NCBI GenBank assembly: GCA_020345725.1
Contig: CP070767.1
Span: 26,342 to 71,725 of the forward strand
Direction: 5' to 3'
DNA: 45,384 nucleotides
Origin: Methanobacteriota archaeon
GTDB taxonomy: Archaea > Thermoplasmatota > Thermoplasmata > RBG-16-68-12 > SOIM01
Positions 1 to 8,918 of the stretch are shown one piece after another. Each line of letters begins with the position of its first letter. Position 1 is the stretch's first letter. A program made the position numbers and the translations under genes. The notes below the pieces were generated by a model. That model did not search any database. It was given only the letters and a program-made list of their open reading frames with translations, and was not told where the DNA came from.

Positions 1-1255
1 GCAGAACTATTAGGAGGAACGTCTGCTCGAACATAGTTGAGGAGTTGGAAGAAAGATTGGCTAGAGGTACTCCCCGCGTGTTGGTGTAGTTCAGTGTGGC
101 AGTATTTGTCAGAGTCGAACCTGATTGGGCAGAGCTGTTGATTCTAGCCTGAATACTGAATTGGTAGACGCCTGTTGCGACGTCGGTCAGCGTCCAAGAG
201 CATGTATTGCCAATGATAGAATGACAAACTGGAGAAGATGACAAGTAGTCCGTATCATCAGGGAGAGTATCGTTCATCCAGGCTACCTTTGCACTGCCGA
301 GCCCTGAGTTGCTTATCGTCAAGGTATAGTCCAGAATATCACCAATTCCGGCAACGCTTCTGTCCACTACCTTCTGAAATTGTATGTTCGGTACAACTAC
401 CATCGTATTGTTTGATGTGACTTCTTCAGGGAACCAGACACCGTTGACATTGCGGTACTGCAGATTGACAGTGTTGGTGATTAACAATCCATCTGGAAGA
501 CTGGACAGAGCCTGATATTCGATATTGAAATTGAGCGGACCTATGACGTCAGAGAAGCTCCAGTTAGATGGACCAATCTTTGTGCCACCGATTAGAGATG
601 CGGTATCGTTGATGTACACTAGAGATGCTGGTGGGAATTCATTGATCAATACTTCGGAAGCGTTTGTGCTGCCAACGTTCTGAAAGAAGACTGTGTAGTT
701 GAAGGTCTGTCCGGGTGAGATACTGGCAGTCTCAACTTCCTTCCATAACGTCATTACCGGTCTGTGAGCGGTGGAGGATACCAAGACATCCGGTGGCGGT
801 GCCATTGGCTGGCCGAGGTGGTTCAGATAGTCTAGGTGAGTTAGGAAGTCCAGTTTCTCCATATCTGAGACGGTTCCTGACACATTGAACCCGATCAAGA
901 AATAGTGATTTCCTATCGTCACGTTTGGAAACGTCCAGTTGTAGTCTCCCGTCTTCATGCCACCTTCAATGAAAGAATTATCCCAAGCGTAGATCAAGTG
1001 AACGGAGGCCGAGACGTTTATCCATACAGTAGAGGATTGGTTCGTGCCCGAATTGTCGAAGGAGACGTTCAGTGTCAGCATATCACCAGGCTCCACATCC
1101 GGAGAACTCACCACCATGCCCAGGCTCAACAAAGGGTTCGCCCTTGCATTTGGAATTGCGAACTGCCCCAACAGAGTTAGAAGAAGAACCATCACGAATA
1201 GAATTTCTTTGAGACCGTTGGAGTTGGTGTCCCTCTCTCTCCTTTGGCGTGTCAT
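1..1255 (-). CDS. Exported DUF11-repeat surface protein, 3' end missing
   Basis: The minus strand reads open from an ATG at 1255 to the window edge, giving 418 residues with no stop. The N-terminus is basic (MTRQRRERD), followed by a hydrophobic stretch at about residues 19-34 and a signal-peptidase-like ARA site near residue 39. The rest is rich in Asn, Ser and Thr with many N-x-S/T sequons. It has repeated beta-sandwich features of the conserved repeat domain DUF11 (for example SPGQTFNYTVFFQNVG and GIGDILDYTLTISNSG), typical of archaeal cell-surface proteins. An AGGTGG Shine-Dalgarno site lies just upstream. Function beyond a surface or adhesive role is not visible. The C-terminal anchor lies outside the window. 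Confidence 0.85.
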   Translation of the reverse strand, partial: MTRQRRERDTNSNGLKEILFVMVLLLTLLGQFAIPNARANPLLSLGMVVSSPDVEPGDMLTLNVSFDNSGTNQSSTVWINVSASVHLIYAWDNSFIEGGMKTGDYNWTFPNVTIGNHYFLIGFNVSGTVSDMEKLDFLTHLDYLNHLGQPMAPPPDVLVSSTAHRPVMTLWKEVETASISPGQTFNYTVFFQNVGSTNASEVLINEFPPASLVYINDTASLIGGTKIGPSNWSFSDVIGPLNFNIEYQALSSLPDGLLITNTVNLQYRNVNGVWFPEEVTSNNTMVVVPNIQFQKVVDRSVAGIGDILDYTLTISNSGLGSAKVAWMNDTLPDDTDYLSSSPVCHSIIGNTCSWTLTDVATGVYQFSIQARINSSAQSGSTLTNTATLNYTNTRGVPLANLSSNSSTMFEQTFLLIVL

Positions 1256-1321
1256 CTGGCCACCTGTCTGACCGCTAGACCTGAAATGTCCCTCGCTGCG
1301 AAAAAACATGCCCTTTGAGTG

Positions 1322-1329
1322 TATTTAAA
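1322..1329 (-). promoter_or_regulatory. TATA box of the left-edge surface gene
   Basis: Minus-strand TTTAAATA lies about 67 bases before the ATG at 1255, predicting a start of transcription near 1297 and a leader of roughly 40 bases that carries the Shine-Dalgarno site. Assigned by pattern only. Confidence 0.5.
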
Positions 1330-1411
1330 GAATGTTGTTCAATCTTCTATATGACAAGGGCTCCATCAGGTGGGACTGTTGGTTCTGCTACAATATTCCA
1401 CAATCGGTCAA

Positions 1412-2347
1412 CTACGGATCCGCGACCACTTCGAAAGTGAGTTCAAGTTTTCCCAGATAGCCGCCAAATATGTCGTAGTCAGTTACCAGGAGCGTGATTT
1501 TCACTTCTTCTGTATAAGGGCAATGTTCTACGCTGAATTCCCATTCATCGCTGGATTCGTCATCGTCCAATGGGTCGAATTCCCAGGCCTTTGCATAGAT
1601 GCGAATCCATACAAGGTCACCTTTCTTTCCTATGACTCCATCGAACACAACCGTGTTTATGTTTGTGGTCTCACTGTGGTTCAATTCCATGCTGCTCTTA
1701 TCCCCCGGCAGCCATGTTTTGGTTCCTCCGCTACTCTTTCCTTTGGCCACTCTGGTTCTTATCAGCCAATCGTCCCCCACATCATCTCCAGTGTAAGTTA
1801 TGGATTTGAGCGTGACTGTCACTCTACAGTCCGGACACACTGGAATGACTTCCAACATATCATTGAGTTCGAAGAACACCCCTGGCTCGATTTCTCCCCA
1901 CATCGTCACATTCACTGAACTCTTGCCGTTGTCCAATGGATGACATCCACCCATATCGCAAGCTTCTTGTGCTAGGCTACTCACAAGCTCTCTACTGACC
2001 TTGAACTTCGTGGCTTCATCGGGCTCCTCTTTCTCAAGCATGCAAATCGTTGTGTCCTTGTCCTCAGCGCACAGCCCGACCTCATCGAAACTGGCCATCG
2101 GAGCTGACGGCCCAAGAAGATCCCAACCGAAATCCAATCCCACCCCCTGGAAGATGTCCGGAGTCGGTCCTAGACCTCTCAAAGAGAAGAGCACAGTGTT
2201 CCCCTCGCTTCCAAGGTTGAGGGTGCTCGGTGAGATCTTCAGGGAAGGCTCTTCAGGCTCTTCATTGAGAAGCACCAGACCAAGGCCTGCCGCAACAAGA
2301 CTCACAATTGCCACAGCTACAAGGATTCCAGTCGTTAGCGGTTTCAT
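1412..2347 (-). CDS. Membrane-anchored exported protein of unknown function
   Basis: This 311-residue protein starts with a short hydrophobic segment (residues 7-27, TGILVAVAIVSLVAAGLGLV) that would act as a signal anchor. An acidic linker (NEEPEEP) and an extracytoplasmic domain of about 280 residues follow. The domain holds pairs of cysteines (CxxxxxTTIC, CDMGGC, CPDC) that could form disulfides or bind metal. It ends in a beta-rich stretch (KITLLVTDYDIFGGYLG). The start is supported by a GGAGAGGGGAG site just upstream. It follows the left-edge surface gene on the opposite side of a short gap, on the same strand, but each has its own promoter. I do not recognise the family. Confidence 0.75.
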   Translation of the reverse strand: MKPLTTGILVAVAIVSLVAAGLGLVLLNEEPEEPSLKISPSTLNLGSEGNTVLFSLRGLGPTPDIFQGVGLDFGWDLLGPSAPMASFDEVGLCAEDKDTTICMLEKEEPDEATKFKVSRELVSSLAQEACDMGGCHPLDNGKSSVNVTMWGEIEPGVFFELNDMLEVIPVCPDCRVTVTLKSITYTGDDVGDDWLIRTRVAKGKSSGGTKTWLPGDKSSMELNHSETTNINTVVFDGVIGKKGDLVWIRIYAKAWEFDPLDDDESSDEWEFSVEHCPYTEEVKITLLVTDYDIFGGYLGKLELTFEVVADP

Positions 2348-2390
2348 TATTCTCCCCTCTCCTGTCGTTGTGGATATTATGCAAATGCCA

Positions 2391-2400
2391 GTATATGTTT
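2391..2400 (-). promoter_or_regulatory. TATA box before the 1412-2347 gene
   Basis: Minus-strand AAACATATAC is about 45 bases before the ATG at 2347, placing the transcript start near 2367. The purine-rich ribosome site at about 2352-2362 would then be inside the leader. A second AT-rich motif nearer the gene would exclude that site. Confidence 0.4.
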
Positions 2401-2506
2401 ATTTTGGCAGCAAATCACGATTCCATTCGATTCCTGTTAAAGAGGACATGCTCTAGAAAGAATTATAGACCTCCGTTCATATTACCCCGCATCGAAGGGA
2501 TGGGAA

Positions 2507-3367
2507 ATGATCGATGATTCTTCTGAAATCGAGAAAGATGCAAAGGAGAGGGATTCAGTTCAACATTCACTGAACGAATACTTCGAGAAATCGGGACCCA
2601 CGGGTCTGGCCTACTTCATGTCCGAGGTTGATCCAGACAATTTCGAGGAATCTCTGAGGGGGATAATCACACGATATCCAGAAGTCCCCACACTGAGGGT
2701 CATCTATGCGAAGCATTTGATAGAGACAGGCAGACCAGCAGCCGCCATCGAGCAATTGAGAGAAGCCTTGAGAAGGGACGATTCTCTGGTCGAAGCTCGA
2801 TTGTTCCTTATCCAATCCTTGGCAATGATTGCTCAGTACGAGTTGGCGGAGAAGCATTGTCAAGCATATCTCAATAGAGAGCCAGACGATCCGTATGGAA
2901 ATCTCTACATGGGAATGATCGGGGAGAGGTTGTTACATCCGGACGATTCAGAGCATTTGGAGAAGGCGGTCAATCTTGCGCTTGATGAGGATCACACCGA
3001 CGAAGTCTTCGAGAACTTTGCCTCCTTCGCCGGAGCGGTCGGTTTCTCAAGTCATGAACAATGGCTTTATCGAAAATGGGCAGAAACTCAACCTGAGAAC
3101 TCGGTTCCTTTGAATCAGTTGGCCTTGATTATGGAGAGTTACGGCAATTTGGACGAATGTATTTCTCTATATAGGAAGTCTCTGGATCTGGAACCTGAAA
3201 ATCCTTGGACATATCTCTCTCTGGCGGAGGTGTATCGTTCTTTGGGTGAGAATGGGAAGGCTCGTGAGGTGTGCAACAAGAGCTTGGAAGTTATTTCTGG
3301 AGAAGCCAGTGAAGAGAACTGGGTCGCCCTGAAGGAAATCACATCTTTAATGAAGAAACTGGAGTGA
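2507..3367 (+). CDS. Tetratricopeptide (TPR) repeat protein
   Basis: The 286-residue soluble protein is almost all alpha-helical with TPR spacing. Repeats include a unit around residues 65-95 (LRVIYAKHLIETGRPAAAIE), the next around 96-130 (LVEARLFLIQSLAMIAQYELAEKHC), and a C-terminal pair around residues 200-275 (YGNLDECISLYRKSLDLEPENPW, SLGENGKAREVCNKSLE). TPR arrays act as protein-binding scaffolds, and no catalytic domain is attached. The ATG at 2507 follows a GGGATGGGA purine run. The gene ends 14 bases from the convergent rubrerythrin gene. The partner is not evident from context. Confidence 0.85.
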   Translation: MIDDSSEIEKDAKERDSVQHSLNEYFEKSGPTGLAYFMSEVDPDNFEESLRGIITRYPEVPTLRVIYAKHLIETGRPAAAIEQLREALRRDDSLVEARLFLIQSLAMIAQYELAEKHCQAYLNREPDDPYGNLYMGMIGERLLHPDDSEHLEKAVNLALDEDHTDEVFENFASFAGAVGFSSHEQWLYRKWAETQPENSVPLNQLALIMESYGNLDECISLYRKSLDLEPENPWTYLSLAEVYRSLGENGKAREVCNKSLEVISGEASEENWVALKEITSLMKKLE

Positions 3368-3381
3368 GAACCACTCCTAGA

Positions 3382-3927
3382 CTACTCAAAGGTCCTGAAC
3401 CTGTCCTTTCTTGCCTTGCATAGCGGACATTCGTCCGGGGCATCTCCCTCGACAGTCCAGCCGCAGATTTCACATATCTGGATGGGTCCAAGGTCTACAT
3501 CATTTCCGCCATCTACGGCTTCCTTGGCCTTCGTGTACAGCTTTTGATGCATCTTCTCTGCCTCGAGAGCCCAGCTGAAGCTTCGAGCCGCTGATTTCTC
3601 CTCCTGCTCCTCGGCCACCTTCAGGTATGCTGGATACATCTCTTCAACCTCAAATGTCTCTCCTTCGATTGCGACCACCAGGTTTTCTGAAGTGTCCTTG
3701 AAGCCGAATCCGCCTCCAGACACGGTGAGTTCGTCCTCGGCCTGTTTCAAAACCTTGAAATGGCTCTTTGCATGCAGGTGCTCAGCATATGCAACCGCCC
3801 TGAACAGTCTAGCTACGTTCGGAAAACCATCTACCTCTGCCTTCCCGGCATATATATCATATCTGTTCCTCGCCTGGCTTTCGCCCGCAAAGGCGCTTTT
3901 CAGGTTCATCTCTGTCATTGCTCTCAT
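3382..3927 (-). CDS. rbr: Rubrerythrin
   Basis: The 181-residue protein has the ferritin-like diiron domain first, with AFAGESQARNRY near residues 12-23 and AEHLHAKSH near 48-56. A C-terminal rubredoxin domain has two cysteine knuckles (CEICGW and CPLCKA). Rubrerythrins reduce hydrogen peroxide with electrons from rubredoxin or ferredoxin in anaerobes, in the cytoplasm. I chose ATG 3927 because MRAMTE is the usual family start and GGGG lies about 8 bases upstream. A GTG at 3939 would add four residues. The promoter region is shared head-to-head with the 2-oxoacid oxidoreductase genes. Confidence 0.95.
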   Translation of the reverse strand: MRAMTEMNLKSAFAGESQARNRYDIYAGKAEVDGFPNVARLFRAVAYAEHLHAKSHFKVLKQAEDELTVSGGGFGFKDTSENLVVAIEGETFEVEEMYPAYLKVAEEQEEKSAARSFSWALEAEKMHQKLYTKAKEAVDGGNDVDLGPIQICEICGWTVEGDAPDECPLCKARKDRFRTFE

Positions 3928-3985
3928 ATTTATCCCCACATTCTGATTCCGTGATTACGATTCCTTTCGCCCCATTGCGAATAAC

Positions 3986-3995
3986 ATTAATATTT
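3986..3995. promoter_or_regulatory. Shared AT-rich promoter element between rubrerythrin and korA
   Basis: ATTAATATTT sits in the divergent gap and reads as a TATA-like box in both directions. It is about 60 bases before the rubrerythrin ATG and about 80 before the korA ATG. Two separate boxes are also possible. Confidence 0.35.
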
Positions 3996-4073
3996 GTTGC
4001 CATTTTCATGGTGCCAATCGAAACAAGGAAAAACCTAAAGGGTATTAGGGGGCAACGCAGAGGAGGATTTGGT

Positions 4074-5741
4074 ATGGAACACGACAGATATTCTGTCCTC
4101 ATCGGGGGAGAAGCTGGTCAGGGAACGCGAATGAGTGGAATCCTGTTTTCACAGATCATGAACAAAGTGGGGAGATATGTCTTCGAGATGGACGATTATC
4201 CGTCCTTGATTCGAGGGGGACACAACTTCTCGGTGATCACCTCGTGCGTATCTCCGATTTACAGCCACTACGATGACCTGGACGTATTCGCCTGCCTGGA
4301 CGATAGAAGCTATGATCTTCATGTCAAGAAGGTGAAGGAGACTGGAACTCTGGTATACAACTCGGAAGCGATCAAAGAGGATGTCAAGGGAATTGGTCTC
4401 CCTGTCTACACCTGGGTGAAAGAAGAAGGTAATAGGCCTATCTTGGCAGGGACCGTTGGGGTTGCAGCAGCATGCGCACTGGGAGGAGTAGATTTTGCGA
4501 TTCTGGAGGATTCGTTGAGAAAGGCGTATCCAAAGGTAGCAGATGTGAATGTATCGATGGCAAAGAGGACATACGATGCTCTTGCAGATCACATCGGAAA
4601 GTACCCCATCAAGATGAAGGATGAGAAGATTGGGGCTATTATGACGGGCAATGAAGCGATTGCTCTTGGTGCTGTGGCTGGCGGGATGAAGGTCTACATC
4701 GCCTATCCAATGACACCTGCGTCTTCCGTTCTTCACTATCTGGCTGCGCAAGCGGACAGGTTGGGCATTGCCGTCTGCCACCCCGAGAACGAGATCGCCG
4801 TTATGAATATGGCCCTGGGATGCGCGTATGCTGGTGCCAAGACGATGGTGGGGTCCAGTGGCGGAGGCTTTGCCCTCATGCAGGAGGCTTTCAGTCTCTG
4901 CGGACAATCCGAAACACCTGTCCTGTGCTATCTGGGTACGAGACCCGGACCTTCTACTGGAGTACCGACCTACACATCTCAAGGCGATTTGAACTTCGCA
5001 ATATATCAGGGCCACGGAGAGTTCTCGAGGATAGTCCTATCACCCTCTGGGAATAATCAGGCCTTTTACAAGACAGCTGAGCTCATGAACCTACTGTGGA
5101 GATATCAGGTACCGGGAATATTGCTCACTGAGAAACACCTAGCTGAGAGCACGATGACCACCAATGTGGATGTTGATTCTGTCAAGGAAGAAGAACCATT
5201 GGTGTACGATGGAAAGCCCGAGGACTATGGAAGGTACCAGGACACAGAATCTGGCATATCACCATTGCTCTTCCCACCCGTTGAGAATGCGGTGGTAAAG
5301 GCTTCGAGCTACGAGACAGATCCACTTGGCTATACGACTGAGGTTCCTTCGGTCATCGCTCCTTCATTCGAGAAGAGGTATAGAAAGCGCAAGGCGATCG
5401 AAGAAGGACTGAGACAGGTGACAACTGTTGAAACGCACGGGGAAGGAAAGATAGCGCTCGTGACCTATGGATCAACAACTCTCTCCGTGATGGAGGCCGC
5501 AAAACATCTGGACAATGTCAAGGTCGTTCAGGTGATCTACCTGGAACCATTCCCAATATGGTCAGTGAAGGAGGCCTTGGAAGGGGCGGAGAAGATTATC
5601 ACTGTTGAGCTGACCATCAGCGGACAGTTCACCACACTTCTAAAGCACAACGGAATCAATGTTGATGGTTCGGTCAGGAAGTATGACGGAAGGCCTTTCG
5701 ACCCAGTTGATCTGGCCAATAGAATCAGGGAGGTGATGTGA
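4074..5741 (+). CDS. korA: 2-oxoacid:ferredoxin oxidoreductase, fused gamma-alpha subunit
   Basis: The 555-residue subunit oxidatively decarboxylates a 2-oxoacid to acyl-CoA with ferredoxin as acceptor, together with the beta subunit next door. Residues about 1-180 are the gamma domain (GGEAGQGTRMSG, with RGGHNF). Residues about 190-400 are the pyrimidine-binding alpha domain (GNEAIALGAVAGGMKVYIAY then MTPASS, and the ENEIAVMNMALGCAYAGAKT region). The C-terminal part is the transketolase-C-like domain. The start at 4074 has a GGAGG site 8 bases upstream, and upstream codons read across the promoter. The exact substrate (2-oxoglutarate, branched-chain or pyruvate) cannot be read from sequence. 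The kor symbol reflects the two-subunit, gamma-alpha fused type. Confidence 0.88.
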   Translation: MEHDRYSVLIGGEAGQGTRMSGILFSQIMNKVGRYVFEMDDYPSLIRGGHNFSVITSCVSPIYSHYDDLDVFACLDDRSYDLHVKKVKETGTLVYNSEAIKEDVKGIGLPVYTWVKEEGNRPILAGTVGVAAACALGGVDFAILEDSLRKAYPKVADVNVSMAKRTYDALADHIGKYPIKMKDEKIGAIMTGNEAIALGAVAGGMKVYIAYPMTPASSVLHYLAAQADRLGIAVCHPENEIAVMNMALGCAYAGAKTMVGSSGGGFALMQEAFSLCGQSETPVLCYLGTRPGPSTGVPTYTSQGDLNFAIYQGHGEFSRIVLSPSGNNQAFYKTAELMNLLWRYQVPGILLTEKHLAESTMTTNVDVDSVKEEEPLVYDGKPEDYGRYQDTESGISPLLFPPVENAVVKASSYETDPLGYTTEVPSVIAPSFEKRYRKRKAIEEGLRQVTTVETHGEGKIALVTYGSTTLSVMEAAKHLDNVKVVQVIYLEPFPIWSVKEALEGAEKIITVELTISGQFTTLLKHNGINVDGSVRKYDGRPFDPVDLANRIREVM

Positions 5742-6577
5742 TGGACTTGGACACTCCTGTAGAAAACACTTGGTGCCCTGGATGCGGCGACTTCGGACTT
5801 CTGAATGCATTCAAGAGGGCCGTCAGTGAGCTTGTGGAAGAAGGTTTCTGCAAGAAGGAGGACCTTGTTGTCTCTTCAGGTATTGGATGCCACGGGAAGA
5901 TCGTGGACTACCTCCATCTGAACAGCTTCTACTCCATTCACGGCAGGGCAATCACGACCATTTCGGGAATGAAGCTGGCAAACCCTAATCTCCAAGTGGT
6001 TGCCTTCCAAGGGGACGGAGATGCCCTTGCTGAGGGTATAGGACATATCGTGCACGTGGCCAAGAGGAACATAAACACCACAATGATCGTTCACAACAAC
6101 GAGGTCTACTCTCTCACAACTGGACAGTTCACACCTACGAGCAAGAAAGGGTTCAAAGGAAAGAGCACCCCAAAGGGGAACGTAGAGGAACCCATGAATC
6201 CAGCCATGCTGGCACTGGCCTCGGGAGGAACATTCGTTGCCAGGGGTTTTGTGGGCAAGATTGACCATTTGAAAGGGATTTTCAAGGAAGCGATAAAGCA
6301 CGAGGGATTCTCCTTCGTGGAAGTCATGCAGCCATGCGTGACGTTCCTCAACACTTTCAAGCTCTGGAAAGAGATGACATACATCTTGGAGAACCATGAT
6401 CCCTCTGACTTCGATGCTGCCTGGGAGAAGGCCAAGGAAACGGAGAAGCTTCCGATAGGCATTCTCTATCAGTCCAAGGCACCAACATACGAGAAAGAAC
6501 TGCTGGGAACGTTGATACCGGCACAGAAGAAAGGGGCTCCTTTGGAAGAGATTAAGGCGATTTTCTCAGAGAGATGA
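5741..6577 (+). CDS. korB: 2-oxoacid:ferredoxin oxidoreductase, beta subunit
   Basis: This 278-residue thiamine diphosphate-binding subunit has the iron-sulfur cysteines WCPGCGDFG at the N-terminus. Next come GIGCHGK near residue 47, and the ThDP/Mg site (QGDGDALAEG near 90 and HNNEVYSLTTGQ near 118). A further cysteine falls in EVMQPCVTF. The ATG overlaps the korA stop by one base (TGATG), and GGGAGGTGA inside the korA end is a good ribosome site, so the two are translationally coupled. GTG at 5738 is an alternative start one codon earlier. No delta subunit gene is adjacent, so electrons must pass to a separate ferredoxin. Confidence 0.9.
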   Translation: MDLDTPVENTWCPGCGDFGLLNAFKRAVSELVEEGFCKKEDLVVSSGIGCHGKIVDYLHLNSFYSIHGRAITTISGMKLANPNLQVVAFQGDGDALAEGIGHIVHVAKRNINTTMIVHNNEVYSLTTGQFTPTSKKGFKGKSTPKGNVEEPMNPAMLALASGGTFVARGFVGKIDHLKGIFKEAIKHEGFSFVEVMQPCVTFLNTFKLWKEMTYILENHDPSDFDAAWEKAKETEKLPIGILYQSKAPTYEKELLGTLIPAQKKGAPLEEIKAIFSER

Positions 6578-6823
6578 CAGGGAAGACACCCACCTCGCCT
6601 TACCAGAAGGCTCGAGAAATGCTATTGGGCGATAGCCACAATGGTCAAGTTCAATTGTTGAATCGCTTCCCAGAGAATCCAGATGCATTTCCTACTGTGC
6701 CTGGAACACATTTTCAAATACCGATATTTTGATAAGAACCATCAACCATTCCTCCCTTGGTGGAGGAACTGCATTGTTCGCCAAAGGTGGGGTTTCAAGG
6801 GTACTACTGGTAGGAGGAAGCAC

Positions 6824-7906
6824 TTGAGGAAGGCTTGGCTTGTGGTAGTTGTGACCGGAATCGTCGTTATTGGTATTATCGCAGCGACCTTTGTATTCAT
6901 CATATCTCCCGAACCGGGTCTGCAGTACGAAGGTGTCTATGAGTACAGGTGGGACTATGATGGACCCGGGAAGTACCACGAGGATCGCTTCTTCTTTTTG
7001 TCTTGGTCACCCGGTGGAACTCACCTAGCAAGCAATTTCGGAGCCTCTGGTGCAGCATTCTGGAACGATACAAACGGAGGGGAGTTAAAAACGGTTGACC
7101 TTCCTGTGTATGATCCCCATGAAGAGGGGAATGCGTTTTGGGATGTCAAGTTCAATCCGCATCTCGATGTAGCTGCCGTAGGATGGTACGAAGGTCTCGC
7201 TTTCTATGATTTAGAGGGAAATCTCCTGTCAGAGATTAGGGGACGGCAAGCGAGAAGCGTTGCTTGGTCTCCCTTGGGGGACGAGATTGCGGTTTCTTGG
7301 GTCGATGACGGAACGTCTTCCATATCTCTCGATGTTCTAACCTATCCAAATCTGATTGAGGTTTACTCGCGGAACATCGAAAAGGCCTTCGATGTGTTGG
7401 AGTGGTCTCCCGACTCCTCTCATCTGATTGGATGTACTCGATGGCATAATCCCCTTGTGCTTTTCGATAGAGAGCTTCAAGAAAGAAGAGTCCTTATCGA
7501 GGATTCACTATGTCACTACATGCTTTCCTGGTCTCCTGATTCTTCTACTGTTCTGGTCCCGGCAGAAAACGGTCTTATTCTCTTGGATGTTGAATCTGCT
7601 GAAGAAAGGCATGTTATCCCACAATCATCACAAAATGCATGTGGGACAGAATTGGGCTTTGCAGGAGTAGGGCTTTTGTATTCGGGGGCTTACAGTCCAA
7701 GTGGAGATATGATAGCAGTTGGCCACTACAACGGTCTCGTGGAAGTCTGGAGTGGAGATGGCAAGAATCGTATTGACACTCTGCTTTTCAGGCCTTGTGT
7801 AACTTCACCACCCAAAGATGTCTATTCTGTGAAATGGTCGCCTACCGGTGAGAAAATAGCTGCCACAGGTGAGCACGGAGTAACTGTTTGGGAAGCTGGA
7901 GAATAA
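6824..7906 (+). CDS. Membrane-anchored WD40-like beta-propeller protein
   Basis: The 360-residue protein has an N-terminal membrane segment (residues 4-26, AWLVVVVTGIVVIGIIAATF) and then at least six repeats. Each is marked by a W/Y-S-P motif: SWSPGG, AWSPLGD, EWSPDSS, SWSPDSS, AYSPSGD, KWSPTGE. This spacing is that of WD40/TolB-type propellers, which serve as binding platforms. I take TTG 6824 as the start because GGAGGAAG precedes it by about 6 bases. A TATA-like stretch (TCAAATACCGATATTTTG, 6716-6733) would start transcription near 6740. The reading frame is open further upstream, but the upstream residues are not domain-like. Partner or ligand unknown. Confidence 0.8.
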   Translation: MRKAWLVVVVTGIVVIGIIAATFVFIISPEPGLQYEGVYEYRWDYDGPGKYHEDRFFFLSWSPGGTHLASNFGASGAAFWNDTNGGELKTVDLPVYDPHEEGNAFWDVKFNPHLDVAAVGWYEGLAFYDLEGNLLSEIRGRQARSVAWSPLGDEIAVSWVDDGTSSISLDVLTYPNLIEVYSRNIEKAFDVLEWSPDSSHLIGCTRWHNPLVLFDRELQERRVLIEDSLCHYMLSWSPDSSTVLVPAENGLILLDVESAEERHVIPQSSQNACGTELGFAGVGLLYSGAYSPSGDMIAVGHYNGLVEVWSGDGKNRIDTLLFRPCVTSPPKDVYSVKWSPTGEKIAATGEHGVTVWEAGE

Positions 7907-7958
7907 GATATGTTGCATGACTATGATTAAGTAGCCGTTTTGCCCTCCCAATTTTCCA

Positions 7959-8906
7959 ATGAAATTCCTCGGTTATGATGAGATCGACCAGCAGGACGCG
8001 TACGTACTGAACATGATGGCCTTTGGATGGCCCCTCACCCCGACCAGGTTGAAAGCCCGGGTCAAACATGATGACAGATGGTATGATGACTCACCTCTGT
8101 ACGCTGTTGTCAAGGGCAAGGCGGTATCCCAGATTGTGGGATTGAGGATTCCAACTAGGACTGTTGATGGGAAAGAGACGGTAATGGGAGTAGCCGGTGT
8201 GACATCCTTGCCTTCGCATACCAGAAGAGGCTACTCTTACAAGCTGTTTGAAGAACTCCACAAACGATTTCTCGAAGAGGGGATTAGGATTGCGTTCTTG
8301 TGCACGGGCAAGTCATTGGTAGCCTATCCTTTGTACCGCAAGTTCGATTACAGAGATATCCAGTACTTCCCCAGAGCTGCAAAACCATTGATCAAGAGGA
8401 AGAAACCGAAGGGTATTACCCTAAGGAAATATCGGAAGAAGGATGCACCAGAGATTGATGCAATCCACAGGCGGTTCACGAGAGATTTGTACGGATTTGT
8501 GCTGAGGCAGGATGATTTCATTGGTGCTCGGGGCAAAGCCTGGACGGGTTTGAAGGATGTTCTCTCAGTTGTTGAAACGAAGAAAGGCATCTGTGGCTAT
8601 GTCATAAAGAGAGAGATGGATGGAGACGTGGTTCTCGAAGAGTATGTGGTTCCTTCAGTGCAGAATTCTGATAGGATTCTCAGATATCTTGAATCGCAAG
8701 AGAAGGGTGATTACATCATGGCCCATACGTTCGCAGGCAAGAAGCAGATAGACTATTTCAAATCGAGAGGATACAGATTGACTCATGAGTCTTGGGACCT
8801 GATAATGGCCACTCCATTGTCCAAATCGCTTTCACATAGAGAGCTTTCAAGGTTATACCAGTACAAGAAGGGTAAATTCTGCATGTTGGGTTTGGACACC
8901 TTTTGA
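7959..8906 (+). CDS. Eis-like GNAT family N-acetyltransferase
   Basis: The 315-residue protein has a GNAT acetyl-CoA fold in its first half. MGVAGVTSLPSHTRRGYSYK (residues about 75-94) matches the V-x-x-x-x-x-R-x-x-G-x pyrophosphate loop. IAFLCTGKSLVAYPLYRKFDY (about 112-132) is the strand and helix that follow. A second, degenerate GNAT-like half spans about 150-290, as in Eis-type enzymes. The acceptor amine is unknown. The start lies at the end of a short upstream region (7907-7958) with only a weak AT-rich box, suggesting a nearly leaderless message. It converges with the DUF457 gene. Confidence 0.8.
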   Translation: MKFLGYDEIDQQDAYVLNMMAFGWPLTPTRLKARVKHDDRWYDDSPLYAVVKGKAVSQIVGLRIPTRTVDGKETVMGVAGVTSLPSHTRRGYSYKLFEELHKRFLEEGIRIAFLCTGKSLVAYPLYRKFDYRDIQYFPRAAKPLIKRKKPKGITLRKYRKKDAPEIDAIHRRFTRDLYGFVLRQDDFIGARGKAWTGLKDVLSVVETKKGICGYVIKREMDGDVVLEEYVVPSVQNSDRILRYLESQEKGDYIMAHTFAGKKQIDYFKSRGYRLTHESWDLIMATPLSKSLSHRELSRLYQYKKGKFCMLGLDTF

Positions 8907-8918
8907 GACAGATCGGTT

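Noticed and set aside
1370-1918. Plus-strand open frame of 182 codons
   Set aside because: It lies antisense to the 311-residue exported protein, lacks a ribosome site or domain features, and the minus-strand frame has signal anchor, promoter and Shine-Dalgarno site.
3918-4073. N-terminal extension of the korA frame
   Set aside because: The upstream part runs across the divergent promoter and the rubrerythrin start, and the GGAGG site is placed for ATG 4074.
4149-5015. Minus-strand open frame of 288 codons inside korA
   Set aside because: It is antisense to a clear oxidoreductase subunit with family motifs, and shows no domain-like composition.
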